Positions 13,744 to 22,032 are shown, counted from the stretch's first letter. The stretch: DNA of 36,264 nt from Candidatus Amesbacteria bacterium GW2011_GWC2_45_19 (GCA_001001555.1 LCKS01000005.1:1-36264); one strand, 5' to 3'. Numbers and translations are program-made. Notes: generated by a model from the letters alone, not told the origin.

Positions 13744-14694
13744 ATGAGCGAGAGATTGATAAAAGGATTACCAATGGTCGACGAGTTTCTTTTATATATA
13801 AAAACTCAAAACTATAGTGAGGAAACGGTTTACAATTACGAACAGGATTTGAAACAACTGGAAAATTTCCTGGAGAGTGAAAAACTCGATTTTAAGGCCT
13901 TATCTAAACAAATGATTAATCAATATAAGGCATATTTAGTCAGCCGGGAGCGAAAACAGCCGTTTACGGGGCTTACAGCGCCGCGCAAACTCGGAGCGAG
14001 TTCTGTAAACCGGGCGTTGTCTTCGCTGCGGACTTATGTACGCTACTTAATAGAAATGGACCGTCCGGTACCGTTGCCGCCGGACGCTATTAAAATGGTG
14101 AAGACGGATAAGAAACACGGACAAGTAGCGGAACTTTCGGAACTGGTTAAATTGATTGAGTCGCCGCAGCGATTGGAAAAAGATGAATTGATTGGAATCC
14201 GCAACCGGGCGATGTTGGAAGTATTGTTGGCAACGGGGATGCGGATTTCGGAACTGATATCTTTGAACAAAAGCCAATTAGACGGGACTGGGCGGCTTTT
14301 CATACGTGGAAAGGGCAAGAAAGAAAGATTTGCGTATCTGACCGACCGGGCAACCCATTGGTTGGAATTATATTTGGCCAAACGGGAAGATTCAGCGCCG
14401 GCCATGTTCGTACCCCTTAGAGGCCGAAATGCCGGGAAGTCTGTGCGCCGGATATCCACGAACTACCTGCAAGAAAAAATCAAGGAATATAGGGAAAAAC
14501 TGCGGATCAACGTACCGACGTCCGCGCACTCTTTGCGGCATGGGTTCGCGACTTATTTAGCAGAAAACGGAGCCAATCCGGCGGCGATTCAGGTTCTTTT
14601 GGGTCATGAATCATTAGACACTACCACGCGTTACGTGCACGCGTCTGACAAATTTGCAGAAGAAACACATCACAAGTATCATCCGGTGAAGTGA
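13744..14694 (+). CDS. xerD: Xer-type tyrosine recombinase
   Basis: A 316-residue tyrosine recombinase, probably the single Xer protein that resolves chromosome dimers. The N-terminal SAM-like core-binding domain (about 10-115) begins 'V-D-E-F-L-L-Y-I-K-T-Q-N-Y-S-E-E-T-V'. The catalytic domain has Arg in 'A-T-G-M-R-I-S-E-L' (about 166), the beta-hairpin Lys in 'R-G-K-G-K-K-E-R-F', the H-x-x-R in 'H-S-L-R-H-G-F-A' (about 261-264), His in 'L-L-G-H-E-S' (about 284) and the nucleophile Tyr in 'T-T-R-Y-V-H' (about 294). It is complete. It stands alone behind a long leader, with no integrase-associated att repeats seen, so a housekeeping role is more likely than a phage integrase. XerC versus XerD cannot be separated. 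Confidence 0.9.
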   Translation: MSERLIKGLPMVDEFLLYIKTQNYSEETVYNYEQDLKQLENFLESEKLDFKALSKQMINQYKAYLVSRERKQPFTGLTAPRKLGASSVNRALSSLRTYVRYLIEMDRPVPLPPDAIKMVKTDKKHGQVAELSELVKLIESPQRLEKDELIGIRNRAMLEVLLATGMRISELISLNKSQLDGTGRLFIRGKGKKERFAYLTDRATHWLELYLAKREDSAPAMFVPLRGRNAGKSVRRISTNYLQEKIKEYREKLRINVPTSAHSLRHGFATYLAENGANPAAIQVLLGHESLDTTTRYVHASDKFAEETHHKYHPVK

Positions 14695-14737
14695 CTCCCC
14701 TTCTCTAATCCTCTATCCGTGAAAATTTTTGTGGAAA

Positions 14738-15379
14738 TTAGAGTGTGCCCAGAAAGGTAGTAATTTCGTCGGCGACGGAGGTGGTGAAATGGCGGTGAAC
14801 TTGGGTGGCGGGAACCCATTTAATTTCCTTGAAATCTCCGCCGGGTTTTGGTTGACCGCCGAGCAATTTGCAGTGGTAGTATAAGGCCACAATCCTAATT
14901 TTTTTGTCGGGAGAGTCCGGGATGAGACGGGCATGGACGAGACGGATGGGTTTAGCATTTAACCCTGTTTCATCTTTTATTGTTTTTGTTAGAGTTTTTT
15001 CAAAATCCAGGGTTTCCGTTTTTCCAGAGGGAAAGGTCCAGTGTAGATCTCTGATGTTTGGATCTGGAGATTTACGTAATCCGATAATAACTTTGTCTTT
15101 TTTGTTAACAATGCCAATCACGATGACGATTGTTGTCTTGGGTTTAGTTTGGGATAACAGTGAATAGTAAAGTTTGAGAATTTTATTGGCATCAGAGTCA
15201 TTGATCCCTTCATCTCCCACTCTTTTGGTCGACGTTTTTTGAGATTGAACAAAATGTTCTATCATTTCTCGAAGTATTTCCGATCGAGAACGCTTGAATT
15301 TTATTTGCAGGTGGTTTAAAAGATTCAACGTTTCTTTAGGAAGAGAAAAAGCGGTAACCAGGCTTTTTTGGGATTTCAT
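14738..15379 (-). CDS. Ribbon-helix-helix / Nudix fusion, predicted transcription factor
   Basis: A 213-residue protein with two parts. Residues about 5-48 are a ribbon-helix-helix DNA-binding domain: strand 'S-L-V-T-A-F-S-L-P' followed by two helices with 'R-S-R-S-E-I-L-R-E-M-I-E-H-F'. Residues about 80-213 are a Nudix fold. The Nudix box (about 119-140) is degenerate: the expected R-E-U-x-E-E is K-T-I-K-D-E, and the upstream Glu of the G-x5-E part is not in place, while 'D-E-T-G-L' remains. This suggests a ligand-sensing rather than hydrolysing domain, by analogy with the known NrtR regulators (Nudix plus winged helix), but with a different DNA-binding domain. A perfect dyad covers its own promoter. 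It is divergent from the ATP-grasp genes. Confidence 0.85.
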   Translation of the reverse strand: MKSQKSLVTAFSLPKETLNLLNHLQIKFKRSRSEILREMIEHFVQSQKTSTKRVGDEGINDSDANKILKLYYSLLSQTKPKTTIVIVIGIVNKKDKVIIGLRKSPDPNIRDLHWTFPSGKTETLDFEKTLTKTIKDETGLNAKPIRLVHARLIPDSPDKKIRIVALYYHCKLLGGQPKPGGDFKEIKWVPATQVHRHFTTSVADEITTFLGTL

Positions 15380-15415
15380 TATAAATCATTATAACTGATT
15401 TATAACTATTGTCAA
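15380..15415 (-). promoter_or_regulatory. Autoregulatory operator and promoter of the RHH-Nudix gene
   Basis: TATAAATCA and TGATTTATA form a perfect 9-bp inverted repeat with a 7-base spacer (15380-15404), beginning one base upstream of the ATG. On the minus strand TTGACA (15410-15415), a 16-base spacer and TATAAT (15388-15393) form a consensus promoter whose -10 lies inside the dyad. TTATAA units repeat at 10-11-base spacing (15379, 15389, 15400), as expected for ribbon-helix-helix dimers bound side by side. The predicted +1 is at the start codon. Confidence 0.75.
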
Positions 15416-15534
15416 CAAAAGTTAGTGAAATCATCAAATTTTGTTATTTGCGCACAAAATCCATAAAAAAAAGCTAATCATGGCCCATAAAAAATTTGAC
15501 ATGGTTTATATTATTCTGCACACTTTTGTTAGAA

Positions 15535-16500
15535 ATGAAAAAGTTTATGAAAAACATTTGCGTTTTGTATAACAAACCGGAAAATATTTCTGACGAGTCT
15601 GATTTGGACACGCAAAATTCAGCGATAAGTATTTGCGGGGAGTTAAATACTGCGGGTTATGACGCGCAATTATTAGGAATTTCTACGGCCGAAGTTGATC
15701 AGGTGCAAAAAATTAAGGCGGATTTAGTTTTTAATGTGGTGGAGTGGAGCGGGGTGAAATGGAAGTTTGCGGTCGGGGCGATCAGGGAATTGGAGCGGTG
15801 CGGTTTGCCCTTTACGGGGTCGGGCAGCCGGGGTTTTAAAATATCGGCAGATAAAATATTGATGAAAAAGGAAATGGCCAAGCATAAAATTTCAACTCCA
15901 CAATTAAAATTTCCGGCGATTGTCAAGCCAGCCTATGAGCATTGTGGGATTGGGATTGGGCAAAATAGCATAGTGAACAGTGGACAAGAATTAGAGAATA
16001 GGGCTGATGAATTAAGAAAAAAGTACCGGCAACCGGTGATTGCTGAAGAGTTTATCGATGGGCGGGAATTGCAAGTGACAGTGCTGGAGAAAAATGGCCG
16101 GCCGTGGGTGTTGCCGGCGGCGGAAGTGGTGTTTGATAAACCGGGGACGGTGTTGTCCTATGAAATGAAATGGGTGGAGGAATCGCCAGAATATGATCAG
16201 GCTGGAATGGAACCAGCTGTCCTAAACTCAAATCTCAAATCTCAAATCTCAAAAGTGGCCCAAACATGTTATTTGAAATTAGGGGGAAGAGATTATCCCC
16301 GATTAGACTTGCGGGTGAGAGGCGGTGAAATTTTTGTGTTGGAGATAAATAATAATCCAGGAGTAGATTGGGATATAGACTCGGGGATGGGCATGTCTGC
16401 GCGACTGGCCGGATTTAAAACTTATGGAGAACTTCTGACCCATATTGTGGAAAACGCTTATTTAAGGTTTGCAGAAATTCATGACGCCAATTTCCTTTGA
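15535..16500 (+). CDS. ATP-grasp ligase, D-Ala-D-Ala ligase-like (first of two)
   Basis: A 321-residue ATP-grasp enzyme, the class that joins a carboxylate to an amine through an acyl-phosphate. Seen in order: N-terminal domain 'I-C-V-L-Y-N-K-P-E', 'L-V-F-N-V-V-E-W-S-G' (about 66), 'L-P-F-T-G-S-G' (about 93), ATP-binding 'P-A-I-V-K-P-A-Y-E-H-C-G-I-G-I-G' (about 122), 'A-E-E-F-I-D-G-R-E-L' (about 167) and the metal-binding 'R-L-D-L-R-V' and 'V-L-E-I-N-N-N-P-G' near the end. The order is that of Ddl-type ligases, but the true substrate is unknown. An in-frame TTG at 15496 is part of a TTGACA and is not a likely start; ATG 15535 or 15547 is. A 7-base tandem repeat lies inside at 16227-16254. The end overlaps the second ligase by 20 bases. 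Confidence 0.85.
   Translation: MKKFMKNICVLYNKPENISDESDLDTQNSAISICGELNTAGYDAQLLGISTAEVDQVQKIKADLVFNVVEWSGVKWKFAVGAIRELERCGLPFTGSGSRGFKISADKILMKKEMAKHKISTPQLKFPAIVKPAYEHCGIGIGQNSIVNSGQELENRADELRKKYRQPVIAEEFIDGRELQVTVLEKNGRPWVLPAAEVVFDKPGTVLSYEMKWVEESPEYDQAGMEPAVLNSNLKSQISKVAQTCYLKLGGRDYPRLDLRVRGGEIFVLEINNNPGVDWDIDSGMGMSARLAGFKTYGELLTHIVENAYLRFAEIHDANFL
16227..16254 (+). repeat. Tandem 7-base repeat (4 copies) inside the first ATP-grasp gene
   Basis: CTCAAAT is repeated three times in a row with a fourth copy ending CTCAAAA. It encodes part of a surface-type segment (N-S-N-L-K-S-Q-I-S-K). As 7 is not a multiple of 3, gain or loss of one copy would shift the frame of the ligase. Confidence 0.85.
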
Positions 16501-17536
16501 TTATCCGATCAGTATAGCGATTTTGTATTACGACGGGGAAGCCGAAGACCTGAAGGACACGCAAAACGCGGCCCGGGGATTGGAGGAAGCTCTAGAAGAG
16601 CAAGGGCATATGGTGAGAACTTTGCAGGTAACGGAAAAAAATTGGCGCAAAGCGGTGAAATTGCCCGGCCAGGTGGTTTTTAATTTTGTGGAGGATGAAA
16701 CTTGGGAATTGTACACTAAAGTGGGATTGCGGCTGGAGGAGCTGGGCCGGGCGCAGATGGGGCATGACATACCCTGTTTTAAGTATGTAACGAAAAAGGC
16801 CCGGGTGAAAAGACGAATGAAACGGTTGGGAATTTCCACTCCCGGTTTCAGGATCTTTAACCGCCGGTCGAGAGTTTCTCAGGTGCGGGGACTGGAATAT
16901 CCGCTGATTGTCAAACCCTCTGGGCAACATGCCAGCATTGGTATATCCCAAGACTCGGTGGTAATTGACCAGAACGAACTACAGGATCGGGTGAAATATT
17001 TGTTTAAGCATTTCCCGGGTGAAGTGACAGCCGAAGAATTTATTGATGGGCGGGAGATTCATGTGACGGTAATTGGCAATGGAAGAAAGGCAGTGGCTCT
17101 CCCCTACTGTGAAATTTCTTTTGGTGGAGAATTTAAGGACAACTGGGATGTATATACTTACGATGCCAAATGGGACGAAAAATCCTGGGAATATTGGGGG
17201 GCGCGGGCGTCTGCCCCGGTAAAAATGAGCCGGAAACTGGAGAGAAAAATAGAGAGGTTGGCTCTGGCCGCCTACCGGGCTTTCGGTTGCCGGGACATAG
17301 CCCGGATGGATATCCGGGTAGACATGCGGAGCCGGGCCTACATAGTGGATATAAATATGAATCCCAGCTTGAATTATTATGATACCCAGGACGCGACCGT
17401 GAAATCGGTGGAGGCCCAGGGGTGGACGTACGGTGAATTTATTGAGACACTGGTGGCCATCACTTATAAGAGAGTCTACGGCCGGTTGCCGGACCGGGTA
17501 CGGGAAAGACACTTTTTGCTGGCGGCGCCCATATGA
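16481..17536 (+). CDS. ATP-grasp ligase, D-Ala-D-Ala ligase-like (second of two)
   Basis: A 351-residue ATP-grasp paralogue of the gene before it. It has 'I-A-I-L-Y-Y-D-G-E-A-E-D' at the N-terminus, 'V-V-F-N-F-V-E-D' (about 66), ATP-binding 'P-L-I-V-K-P-S-G-Q-H-A-S-I-G-I' (about 141), 'A-E-E-F-I-D-G-R-E-I-H-V-T-V' (about 184) and 'A-R-M-D-I-R-V' with 'Y-I-V-D-I-N-M-N-P-S' near the end, where Asp replaces the Glu of the usual E-x-N metal site. The central domain is more basic than in the first ligase. The ATG at 16481 lies 20 bases inside the upstream gene. Two adjacent paralogous ligases suggest two successive condensation steps or a heteromer. Confidence 0.85.
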   Translation: MTPISFDYPISIAILYYDGEAEDLKDTQNAARGLEEALEEQGHMVRTLQVTEKNWRKAVKLPGQVVFNFVEDETWELYTKVGLRLEELGRAQMGHDIPCFKYVTKKARVKRRMKRLGISTPGFRIFNRRSRVSQVRGLEYPLIVKPSGQHASIGISQDSVVIDQNELQDRVKYLFKHFPGEVTAEEFIDGREIHVTVIGNGRKAVALPYCEISFGGEFKDNWDVYTYDAKWDEKSWEYWGARASAPVKMSRKLERKIERLALAAYRAFGCRDIARMDIRVDMRSRAYIVDINMNPSLNYYDTQDATVKSVEAQGWTYGEFIETLVAITYKRVYGRLPDRVRERHFLLAAPI

Positions 17537-17577
17537 TTCTTTAAGACGGAAGCGTTAATGATCAATTCGGGCAGGAG

Positions 17578-17916
17578 TTGACGGTGGATTTGTATGACTG
17601 TGATCTGGCCAAAATTTCCGATAGAGAACACATCAGAAATTATGTAATAAAACTGTGCGATGAGGTGATTGATATGAAGAGATATGGGGAACCATTGATT
17701 GAGCATTTTGGACACGAAAACCCTATAACTTCCGGATATTCTCTGGTTCAGCTGGTTGAAACCAGTTGCGTGTCCAGGCATTTTTCGGAGTATAAAAAAT
17801 CTTGCTATATTAATATATTTTCTTGTAAATGGTTTGATGCCAAGAAAGCGGCAGAATTTACCAGAAACTGGTTTGGGGCTAAGACGGTAAAAACAGCTTT
17901 GCAGTCGAGATTTTGA
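17578..17916 (+). CDS. SpeD-like (AdoMet decarboxylase family) protein with altered processing site
   Basis: A protein of 112 residues from a TTG start. It matches a CPR-type branch of the SpeD/SpeH family: 'V-D-L-Y-D-C-D', 'M-K-R-Y-G-E-P-L-I-E-H-F-G-H', 'S-L-V-Q-L-V-E-T-S' and 'Y-I-N-I-F-S-C-K-W-F-D-A-K-K-A-A-E-F'. Pyruvoyl enzymes of this family cut themselves at Glu-Ser in E-S-H; here the site reads E-T-S, so the processing residue would be Thr or the next Ser, or processing is lost. Family-like sequence (D-Q-F-G-Q-E-L) continues upstream of the TTG in frame back to a TAA at 17542-17544 with no ATG or GTG, so the start is unclear and an N-terminal loss is possible. The end overlaps the C39-like gene by 38 bases. 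Confidence 0.7.
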   Translation: MTVDLYDCDLAKISDREHIRNYVIKLCDEVIDMKRYGEPLIEHFGHENPITSGYSLVQLVETSCVSRHFSEYKKSCYINIFSCKWFDAKKAAEFTRNWFGAKTVKTALQSRF

Positions 17917-18478
17917 AATTTGGTAAGTATTTTGGATCACGGGCCAGAACTAGCATTAGGCGGTTGTTCCAGCTTTTGACTAATTTAAAAGTCTTAATGC
18001 GGCCAATTTTTGTTTTCCGCCTTTTATATTCGAAGTCGTACCATCTATCTAAGAAATCCTTCCAGTCGTATGATTTTTTGGCGCCCGACGCAGAGTCAAA
18101 AACAGTAAGTCGGCGATTGCTGGCGGAGTACTTGGCTACGGCAGTATAGTGACCTGATTCTTCGTGTGGACTAAAATCCGCTTTTAGGTCGTAGAGATAA
18201 TCTACGATAACGGCTCTAGGCTTTGATGGACTGGATTTGAGGGCGTTTTGCAGATGGGTGAGAGTAGTCCACTCCACGGCCAGGACTGAAATCCTCAGAC
18301 TATTGGCGGCTCTGATCAGCTTGGCCGGGGAAGTACCATTGCGGGTGGTGCGGCACAATTTAACAAGCTCCCTCAAAGGCTTTTTGATACCGAGAATTTC
18401 CAAGGCGGTTTTTAAGGATGCAGGCCCGCAGGTGTTGCTGTCTGGCTGGAGGTAGGTTTTAGCTTTGCTTCTGCCCAT
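17879..18478 (-). CDS. C39/papain-fold cysteine peptidase-like protein
   Basis: A 199-residue protein with the papain-like peptidase order. 'Y-L-Q-P-D-S-N-T-C-G-P-A-S-L' gives the oxyanion Gln11 and nucleophile Cys17, 'E-S-G-H-Y-T-A-V' gives His110, and 'T-V-F-D-S-A-S-G' gives Asp128. This fits the C39 family, which trims double-Gly leader peptides, and related single-domain peptidases. There is no ABC transporter part and no signal peptide. A TAAAAT -10 lies 6 bases before the ATG at 18478. Its 3' end overlaps the SpeD-like gene tail to tail. Next to two ATP-grasp ligases it could process a small peptide, but this is inference. Confidence 0.8.
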   Translation of the reverse strand: MGRSKAKTYLQPDSNTCGPASLKTALEILGIKKPLRELVKLCRTTRNGTSPAKLIRAANSLRISVLAVEWTTLTHLQNALKSSPSKPRAVIVDYLYDLKADFSPHEESGHYTAVAKYSASNRRLTVFDSASGAKKSYDWKDFLDRWYDFEYKRRKTKIGRIKTFKLVKSWNNRLMLVLARDPKYLPNFKISTAKLFLPS

Positions 18479-18528
18479 AGTAGGGCTATTTTACTCTCAA
18501 ACCTGGGTTTTATCTAGTCTCGTACGAC

Positions 18529-18555
18529 AATGTTCCACCTAAGAGGTGGAACATT
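18529..18555. repeat. Perfect 12-bp hairpin without T-run
   Basis: AATGTTCCACCT and AGGTGGAACATT pair perfectly around the 3-base loop AAG. It stands between the divergent ends of the C39-like promoter region and the acetyltransferase gene. No T-run follows on either strand, so it is not a standard terminator. Its ends (AATG...CATTAC) resemble the hairpin at 13582-13622. Confidence 0.7.
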
Positions 18556-18626
18556 ACTCCCACCACGAATTCATATATTTATGATACCACAGTTTTGTCA
18601 AACTGAGCGGAACATACAAAGAGATT

Positions 18627-19565
18627 TCAAAGCGATTTTCTTAAGGCCACTGCAACTGTAACGTCTTTTTCAGATAAGCTTTCTACTAAAGCAACTTCAG
18701 AAAAATTTCTTTTTTGAAAAAAACTCCACGAGGCAAAGTTGGGAAAATACGGACCAGTACATACCCAAGCAAAGATATTTTTTAAATTTTCTTCTTTGGC
18801 GATTGCTTCGGTATTAGCAAGTAACAATTCAGCCGGGGTTTGACCAGATTGATTTTTGATACTTCTGAAGGCTGGGTCAACCGCAATCTCGTCAACTTCT
18901 ATAAATGATCCCTTGTATGAATCCTGGTCTTGTTTAGAAAACCATAAATATCCAGATGGTTTGTGAGTTTTTGGACCATCTGTGATTCTGATATCTCTGA
19001 CAATTTTTTCCCCGTGCGGTCCGTATATGGTAATGAAAGCCTCGTTGTTTTTATGCCGTAATAGAAACAGTTTTTTTCGCCCTTTTGGAGTTTCCACAGA
19101 ACGGCTTGCTTGACCTGGTGGAGTTTGCCAGACTTTTCCCGATTTGAAATCAGAATTTCTTCTCACTATTTTTAATCTGCTCCAACCCACTACTTCACCC
19201 TTATCATCTTGAACAACCACCATTTTGTAATAACAGTCTTGGTCTGTATCCGGAGACAAGCTTTGGTCGATGTAGGAGTTAATTTTTTTAGGATCATCTG
19301 TTCCAAACAGCCATCCTTTTGAAACAGCCCAGGGATATTCTGTAGCTGATGTTGGAGAAAGTGGATCGATCATTTTTCCAGTCCTTGGATTTAAGTCGTG
19401 TGGTATGGAGCAGAGGTAATATGTTTTAAGTATTCCAGTCCTAATTTTAGTCAATTCTTCCAAATGGGTGTCTATATCTAAAATTCGAACTTGATAATTT
19501 ATTGGCTTCAATCTTTCGGGTACTCCTCCTGGTAAAAGTGGTAAGGATACAAATTTCTCACTCAT
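18627..19565 (-). CDS. GNAT-family acetyltransferase-like protein
   Basis: A 312-residue protein. The C-terminal third has GNAT features: '[15 protein letters not shown]' (strand 4), followed after '[16 protein letters not shown]' by a helix in the acetyl-CoA position, and '[12 protein letters not shown]' at the end. The usual Q/R-x-x-G-x-G/A loop is altered. The N-terminal two thirds show no recognisable domain. Start: ATG at 19565 overlaps the gyrA stop by 8 bases; a TTG four codons upstream is less likely. It is the last gene of the gyrA operon and is more AT-rich than gyrA, so it may be a later addition. Confidence 0.7.
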   Translation of the reverse strand: MSEKFVSLPLLPGGVPERLKPINYQVRILDIDTHLEELTKIRTGILKTYYLCSIPHDLNPRTGKMIDPLSPTSATEYPWAVSKGWLFGTDDPKKINSYIDQSLSPDTDQDCYYKMVVVQDDKGEVVGWSRLKIVRRNSDFKSGKVWQTPPGQASRSVETPKGRKKLFLLRHKNNEAFITIYGPHGEKIVRDIRITDGPKTHKPSGYLWFSKQDQDSYKGSFIEVDEIAVDPAFRSIKNQSGQTPAELLLANTEAIAKEENLKNIFAWVCTGPYFPNFASWSFFQKRNFSEVALVESLSEKDVTVAVALRKSL

Positions 19566-22032
19566 TTTCTTTTTCAATACAAGTTACGGCGGCGACGGAG
19601 TCGCCTTTTTTGGCAAAGCGCATCAGAATCACTCCTTGAGTGGCCCGGCCCAAGCGGGGGATGTTTCGCAGAGGCAGTTTGATAACCTGGGCTGATTTGG
19701 CAGTCAAAATAATTTGCTCAATGGTTTCGTCGACGGAAATACAGGCCACAATTTTGCCGGTCTTGGATGTGATTTCGGCGGCTTTGACGCCTTGGCCGCC
19801 GCGTTTTTGCAAAGGCCACTGCTTGACTCCGGTCCTTTTACCCAGCCCATGTTCCATGACGATAAGCACGTCCTCAAAAGTTTTGCGGCGGCGGTCGGTG
19901 GGGGCGGATTTGGCAGAAGGAAAAACTTCCATGCCGACGACAAAATCACCGGATTTGAGGTCGATACCTCTGACCCCCGTCGTATCCCGGGCGGTGGCCC
20001 GGACGTCTTCTTCTTTAAATCTAATTGATTTGCCTTCATGGGAAACTAAAAGCACATGGTCAGAGCCGGTGGTGGGTTTAACCCATTTGAGGGCATCTCC
20101 TTTGTCTAATTTAATAGCGATTTTGCCGGACTGGCGGATAGATTCAAATTCGGAAATTTTGGTTTTTTTGATAGTTCCTAAACTGGTGACCATAAGTAGA
20201 AATTTAACACCATTTCCTTTGCCTAAAGGAAGGACGGTTTCCAATCTTTCGTCCTGTTCGATGTTAATAAGATTAACTACAGCCTGACCCTTGGACTGGC
20301 GGGAGCCTTCCGGCAGGTCGTAGGCTTTGATGCGGAAAACCCGGCCTTTATTGGTAAAGAAATAAATGTTGTCATGAGTATTGGCCGTCAAAATTTGGGC
20401 TATTTCGTCTTCTTCTTTGGTAGTCATGCCGGTGACGCCCTTGCCGCCCCGGTGCTGGGCCCGGAAAGCCGAAGGTAACTGGCGCTTGATGTAGCCGGTG
20501 GCGGTAATAGTAACTACGGTGTCTTCGGAAGGGATGAGGTCTTCTTCGGAGAACTGCCCGATCCCCTGTTTGTAAACCCGGGTGCGGCGGGCATCCCCGA
20601 ATTTTTCTTCCAACTCGGACAGTTCCTTTTTGATGACGGAGAGAATTTTGGCGGGATGGGCTAATAGATCTTCCAAGAAAGAGATAAGTTCCTTGACGGC
20701 CTGGTATTCGTCCTCGATCTTTTTGCGCTCCAGGGCCGCCAGGCGGCGCAGTTGCATATCTAAGATGGCTATGGCCTGAAGTTCGGAGAGCTGGAAGCGG
20801 TCCATCAAATTCTTCTTAGCTTCATCAGAATCTTTGGACTCTCTAATAGTTTTGATGACGGCGTCTAAGTGATCGAGGGCGATGGTCAGGCCTTCTAAAA
20901 TATGAGCCCGGGCTGTGGCAACTTTGAGGTCGTACTGAGTGCGGCGGATGATGACCGTTTGGCGGTGTCTAATATATTCAGCTAATATTTGCTTAAGCGA
21001 CAGAGTTTGGGGGGTGCCGTCGACCAGGGCCACAAAGTTGGCGGGGAATGAGGTTTGTAAAGCGGTGTGTTTGTAGAGATTATTAAGAAGGCTTTTGGGC
21101 TTGGCGTCGCGTTTGAGTTCGATAACTACGCGCATGCCGGTGCGGTCTGATTCATCCCGCAGATCGGAAATGCCGTCGATTTTCTTTTGGTGCACCAAAT
21201 CTGCAATTCTGGCCACCATTTCCGCTTTGTTGACTTGATATGGAATTTCGGTGATGACGATTTGGGACTTGCCGCTCTTGCCCTCTTCAATTTCCGCCTT
21301 TCCCCGGACGATAATTTTGCCGCGGCCGGTGGTGTACATTTCGGCAATGGCTTTAACGTCGTAAATGGATCCGTAGGTAGGGAAATCCGGCCCTTTGACA
21401 AATTGCATTAAATCCCCTACTTCGGCGTTGGGGTGATCTATTAAATATGAGATGGCGTCGACTATTTCGGACAGATTGTGGGGCGGGATTTTGGTGGCCA
21501 TACCGACGGCTATTCCGTCGGAGCCCATGAGGAGAAGGTTGGGAAGTTTGGCGGGGAGAAAATCGGGCTCTTTGAGGGTAGCGTCGAAGTTGTCGGTCAT
21601 GGAGACGGTTTCTTTTTCGATGTCGTGCATCAGCTCTTCGGAAATTTTTGACAGCTTAGCCTCCGTGTATCTCATGGCAGCCGGAGAATCGCCGTCGACG
21701 GAACCGAAGTTTCCCTGGCCATCAACCAGAGGGTAGCGCATGGAGAATTCCTGGGCCAGACGGACCATGGCGTCGTAAACCGGCATGTCGCCGTGGGGAT
21801 GATATTTACCTAAAACTTCTCCGACGATCTTGGCGCTCTTGGTATGTTTGGAAGACGCTTTGAGTCCCATGTCCCACATGGCGTACAAAATACGTCTGTG
21901 AACTGGTTTTAGTCCGTCACGGACGTTGGGCAGAGCCCGAGCGACGATGACGGACATGGCATAATCCAGAAAGTTTTTCTGCATTTCCGTGGTAATTTCC
22001 ACGGGCTGAATTTTGCCGATGTTCTGGTTCAT
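19558..22032 (-). CDS. gyrA: DNA gyrase subunit A
   Basis: An 824-residue GyrA, which with GyrB introduces negative supercoils. The N-terminal breakage-reunion domain starts '[20 protein letters not shown]' (about 16-35) and holds the catalytic Tyr122 in A-A-M-R-Y-T-E. The C-terminal beta-pinwheel contains a GyrA box variant Q-H-R-G-G-K-G (about residue 527), which supports gyrase rather than topoisomerase IV. In the quinolone pocket, the position equal to E. coli Ser83 is Met (G81-D82-M83), while Asp87 is kept. Length is normal. It is downstream of the YerC/TrpR-like gene with a 19-base gap and overlaps the acetyltransferase gene. Confidence 0.97.
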   Translation of the reverse strand: MNQNIGKIQPVEITTEMQKNFLDYAMSVIVARALPNVRDGLKPVHRRILYAMWDMGLKASSKHTKSAKIVGEVLGKYHPHGDMPVYDAMVRLAQEFSMRYPLVDGQGNFGSVDGDSPAAMRYTEAKLSKISEELMHDIEKETVSMTDNFDATLKEPDFLPAKLPNLLLMGSDGIAVGMATKIPPHNLSEIVDAISYLIDHPNAEVGDLMQFVKGPDFPTYGSIYDVKAIAEMYTTGRGKIIVRGKAEIEEGKSGKSQIVITEIPYQVNKAEMVARIADLVHQKKIDGISDLRDESDRTGMRVVIELKRDAKPKSLLNNLYKHTALQTSFPANFVALVDGTPQTLSLKQILAEYIRHRQTVIIRRTQYDLKVATARAHILEGLTIALDHLDAVIKTIRESKDSDEAKKNLMDRFQLSELQAIAILDMQLRRLAALERKKIEDEYQAVKELISFLEDLLAHPAKILSVIKKELSELEEKFGDARRTRVYKQGIGQFSEEDLIPSEDTVVTITATGYIKRQLPSAFRAQHRGGKGVTGMTTKEEDEIAQILTANTHDNIYFFTNKGRVFRIKAYDLPEGSRQSKGQAVVNLINIEQDERLETVLPLGKGNGVKFLLMVTSLGTIKKTKISEFESIRQSGKIAIKLDKGDALKWVKPTTGSDHVLLVSHEGKSIRFKEEDVRATARDTTGVRGIDLKSGDFVVGMEVFPSAKSAPTDRRRKTFEDVLIVMEHGLGKRTGVKQWPLQKRGGQGVKAAEITSKTGKIVACISVDETIEQIILTAKSAQVIKLPLRNIPRLGRATQGVILMRFAKKGDSVAAVTCIEKENE

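Noticed and set aside
15496-15534. TTG start extending the first ATP-grasp protein by 13 residues
   Set aside because: The TTG is part of a TTGACA hexamer and the extension is hydrophobic and unlike the family start; the ATG at 15535 fits better.
18529-18555. Rho-independent terminator for the acetyltransferase gene
   Set aside because: The stem is strong but no T-run follows on either strand.
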